A DNA stretch of 64,000 bases from Malus domestica (taxonomy: Eukaryota; Streptophyta; Magnoliopsida; Rosales; Rosaceae), in NCBI RefSeq assembly GCF_042453785.1, contig NC_091674.1, positions 9,044,001-9,108,000 on the forward strand, given 5' to 3'. Shown here piece after piece: positions 62,576 to 64,000 of the stretch (the first letter of the stretch is position 1; every line of letters starts with the position of its first letter). Position numbers and translations under genes: made by a program. The notes beneath the pieces were generated by a model, which was given only the letters and a program-made list of their open reading frames with translations, did no database searches and was not told the DNA's origin.

Positions 62576-62845
62576 TGTTGTAGACATAATTTACTGAACA
62601 ATTATAGAGGCCTTAGAGAGAGGGGTGCAGCAATAGGTAGAGAGAATGACAGAGATGTGTAATTGTGAGTGTGTTCTATTTCATTACATTGTGCCTTTAT
62701 TTATAGTAGTATAGAAGGTTAATTCCTTACCCTCTAGGATTATAACATTTAATAGGTAATCTACTCCTAATAGGAATATAAGAGATATTCCAAGATATAC
62801 TAGGATTTACATAATCACATTCCTAATCTAATAGGACTGCAACAA
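62576..62845 (-). repeat. Copia 5' LTR (element orientation)
   Basis: Direct copy of 56173-56441, next to the primer-site-like sequence. Confidence 0.9.
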
Positions 62846-62966
62846 GACTTTTTTTTACAGATAATATTTTTTTTTTAAAATTCGAATATTAATATAAAGC
62901 CATTAAATGAGTCATCAAAGTTAGTGGTGGGAGTCCCTAAATAGGGACTCTCATTGGAGACTCTTA

Positions 62967-63621
62967 TAAGCCTATGCAATGTACCTCTTCATTAATGTGA
63001 AATTCATTCTCAACATGCCCCCTGTGTAGTCGATGAGTTTCTAGGGCACAATTCCAATAATTTTTCACTTAAGTCAATTAATGATTATATTGACTTAAAC
63101 CCACACCCTACAGGTGTCGACCAAGAATGTTTTTGTGTCATCGCCTTGGTAAATGGATTCACGTTTTTGGCAAAGTTAATGCCTCCTTGTTACCACCATA
63201 CTACAATAGTAGTAATTAAATGGTAAGAAAAACCAAGTTTAATAATGAACTTTTTGATGCAAACAACCTTTCAACTAGCATATGAAGCATGTTATTTTTA
63301 AAAGCCGCTATTTCGAGTCATCGTTTTAAAATAAGTAAAATATTTTATTTTTATCCAATGCTTTTTTATTGTTTAACTTTAAAGTTAGAACTTTAGTTGA
63401 AGAACGCAATATCAAAGTTTATGTCATAATACTTTGTGACTTTAAGTACTAAAATATAAAATTTTAAAAGATACGGACCCAATTGTTAAATAGACAAAAA
63501 CACAAGGGTGTAAAATGCAATTACCAAAACAATAAAATTGACACCCGGAGGCTTCGAGACCGAACAAAAACTTCACTCACTGCTGAAGTAGAGAGAAGAG
63601 AGAAGAGAGAAGAGAGAAGAA
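62967..63621. other. Intergenic DNA and leader of the S-formylglutathione hydrolase gene
   Basis: AT-rich, no gene. The last 40 bases before the ATG are AGAGAAGAGAGAAG repeats, a purine-rich leader. Confidence 0.5.
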
Positions 63622-64000
63622 ATGGAGACGAAGCCAAGTGAGATGAGCAGCTCCAAGATGTTCGGAGGGTACAACAAGAGGTACAAGCATTTCAGCCCTA
63701 CGCTCGGCTGCTCCATGACCTTCCACATCTACTTCCCTCCTTCCCCTTCCCCTTCCCACCGATTCCCTGTAACTCCTCTCTCTCTCTCTCTCTTACCTAT
63801 TTACAACTTCTTTTGAAATTACATCCCCCAGTGAAATTGCTATCTGGGTTTTATCTAATTTTTGACATCCTAGGGATATGTGGCTGAAATCTGTTGCTTT
63901 TTGTGAATATATGGCGTAAATTGATAAGGGTTTTGCTATACTTGCTTGAGAAATTTGGAATTTAATTTCCCTCGATTCAGTGTGCTGATCCGCCCGACAG
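63622..64000 (+). CDS. SFGH: S-formylglutathione hydrolase, first exon (runs off window)
   Basis: Esterase that hydrolyses S-formylglutathione to formate and glutathione, the second step of formaldehyde detoxification, cytosolic. Exon 1 is 63622-63768 (49 codons), with a GTAACT donor at 63769; the rest of the window is intron 1. The encoded start has KMFGGYNKRYKHFS and LGCSMTFHIYFPP, the conserved opening of plant SFGH, and the break after RFP falls at the expected place before the VLYWLSG strand. The catalytic Ser, Asp and His lie outside the window. The CT repeat after the donor (63777-63793) is intronic. Confidence 0.88.

Larger units (their letters stand above)
56173..62845 (-). mobile_element. 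Copia LTR retrotransposon, decayed, minus orientation
   Basis: 6.67 kb, two direct LTRs of about 270 bp (56173-56441, 62576-62845) with TG..CA ends and about 16 differences by eye. Flanks are GGACT and AGACT. The polypurine tract (CTCAAGGGGGAG on the minus strand) abuts the LTR at 56442. A primer-site-like GTTATCAACATGCTC follows the other LTR at 62560-62575, which fixes the orientation. Broken coding traces in the Copia order on the minus strand: pre-integrase ACSLGKSIF near 59650, integrase tail APPQRTTIGPQRR near 59000, reverse transcriptase ELEKTASHLKMEFEMKDL near 57720 and RNase H end near 56970. The reverse-transcriptase active-site region is altered and stops and frameshifts are many, so it is dead. 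Confidence 0.88.
55754..62963. mobile_element. Tourist-like MITE split by a Copia insertion
   Basis: Ends GAGGATCTCCAATAGAGACCC and, inverted, GAGTCTCCAATGAGAGTCCC, with TTA on both outer sides (55751-55753, 62964-62966). Removing the Copia element at 56173-62845 leaves about 540 bp of AT-rich sequence, a normal MITE size. Confidence 0.6.

Overview
This is a plant nuclear window, from a eudicot. The evidence is AT-rich DNA, short GT..AG introns, intergenic space full of LTR elements, MITEs, SINEs and a Helitron, and proteins that align with Arabidopsis families along their whole length. The repeat families and the IDM3-like remnant look Rosaceae-like, perhaps apple or pear. That last step is memory-based inference, not proof.

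Layout. 1-10.4 kb is a repeat field: a TIR element with a degenerate tandem repeat, a solo LTR (4268-4901), a 2.16-kb hAT-like element (5176-7331) and a small Helitron (7632-8062). 10604-18324 (+) is a complete seven-exon autoinhibited Ca2+-ATPase of the ACA4/ACA11 type (1039 aa). Its last intron, last exon and about 6.7 kb of downstream DNA are duplicated in direct tandem (unit A 17866-25040, unit B 25064-33514). A second, fully open terminal exon therefore lies 7.2 kb downstream. Comparing the units gives empty sites for many later insertions: a solo LTR and a TIR element in A; a hAT-like element carrying a six-unit satellite and a Cassandra solo LTR, a MULE and two SINEs in B.

33.5-36.4 kb holds a transposase-tail fragment, a solo LTR and MITEs. 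36497-39218 (-) is a four-exon Golgi nucleotide-sugar or triose-phosphate-translocator-family transporter. 41070-43832 holds two head-to-head PIF/Harbinger elements: one carries a SANT-like ORF1 and the other is its deletion derivative. 44995-46218 (-) is an intronless B3-domain (DUF313 type) protein. 46.5-49.5 kb is repeats. 49905-50729 (-) is a broken IDM3-like alpha-crystallin gene. 51224-54020 (-) is a complete five-exon cytosolic NAD-dependent glycerol-3-phosphate dehydrogenase (475 aa). 56173-62845 is a decayed Copia retrotransposon (- strand) inserted in a Tourist-like element. At 63622 (+) the first exon of S-formylglutathione hydrolase begins and the gene runs off the window.

The genes do not form a pathway; they are ordinary, independently transcribed nuclear genes. 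The most unusual structures are the duplicated terminal exon of the Ca2+ pump, the parent and derivative Harbinger pair, and the satellite array inside a hAT-like element. I saw no undescribed molecular system beyond these.
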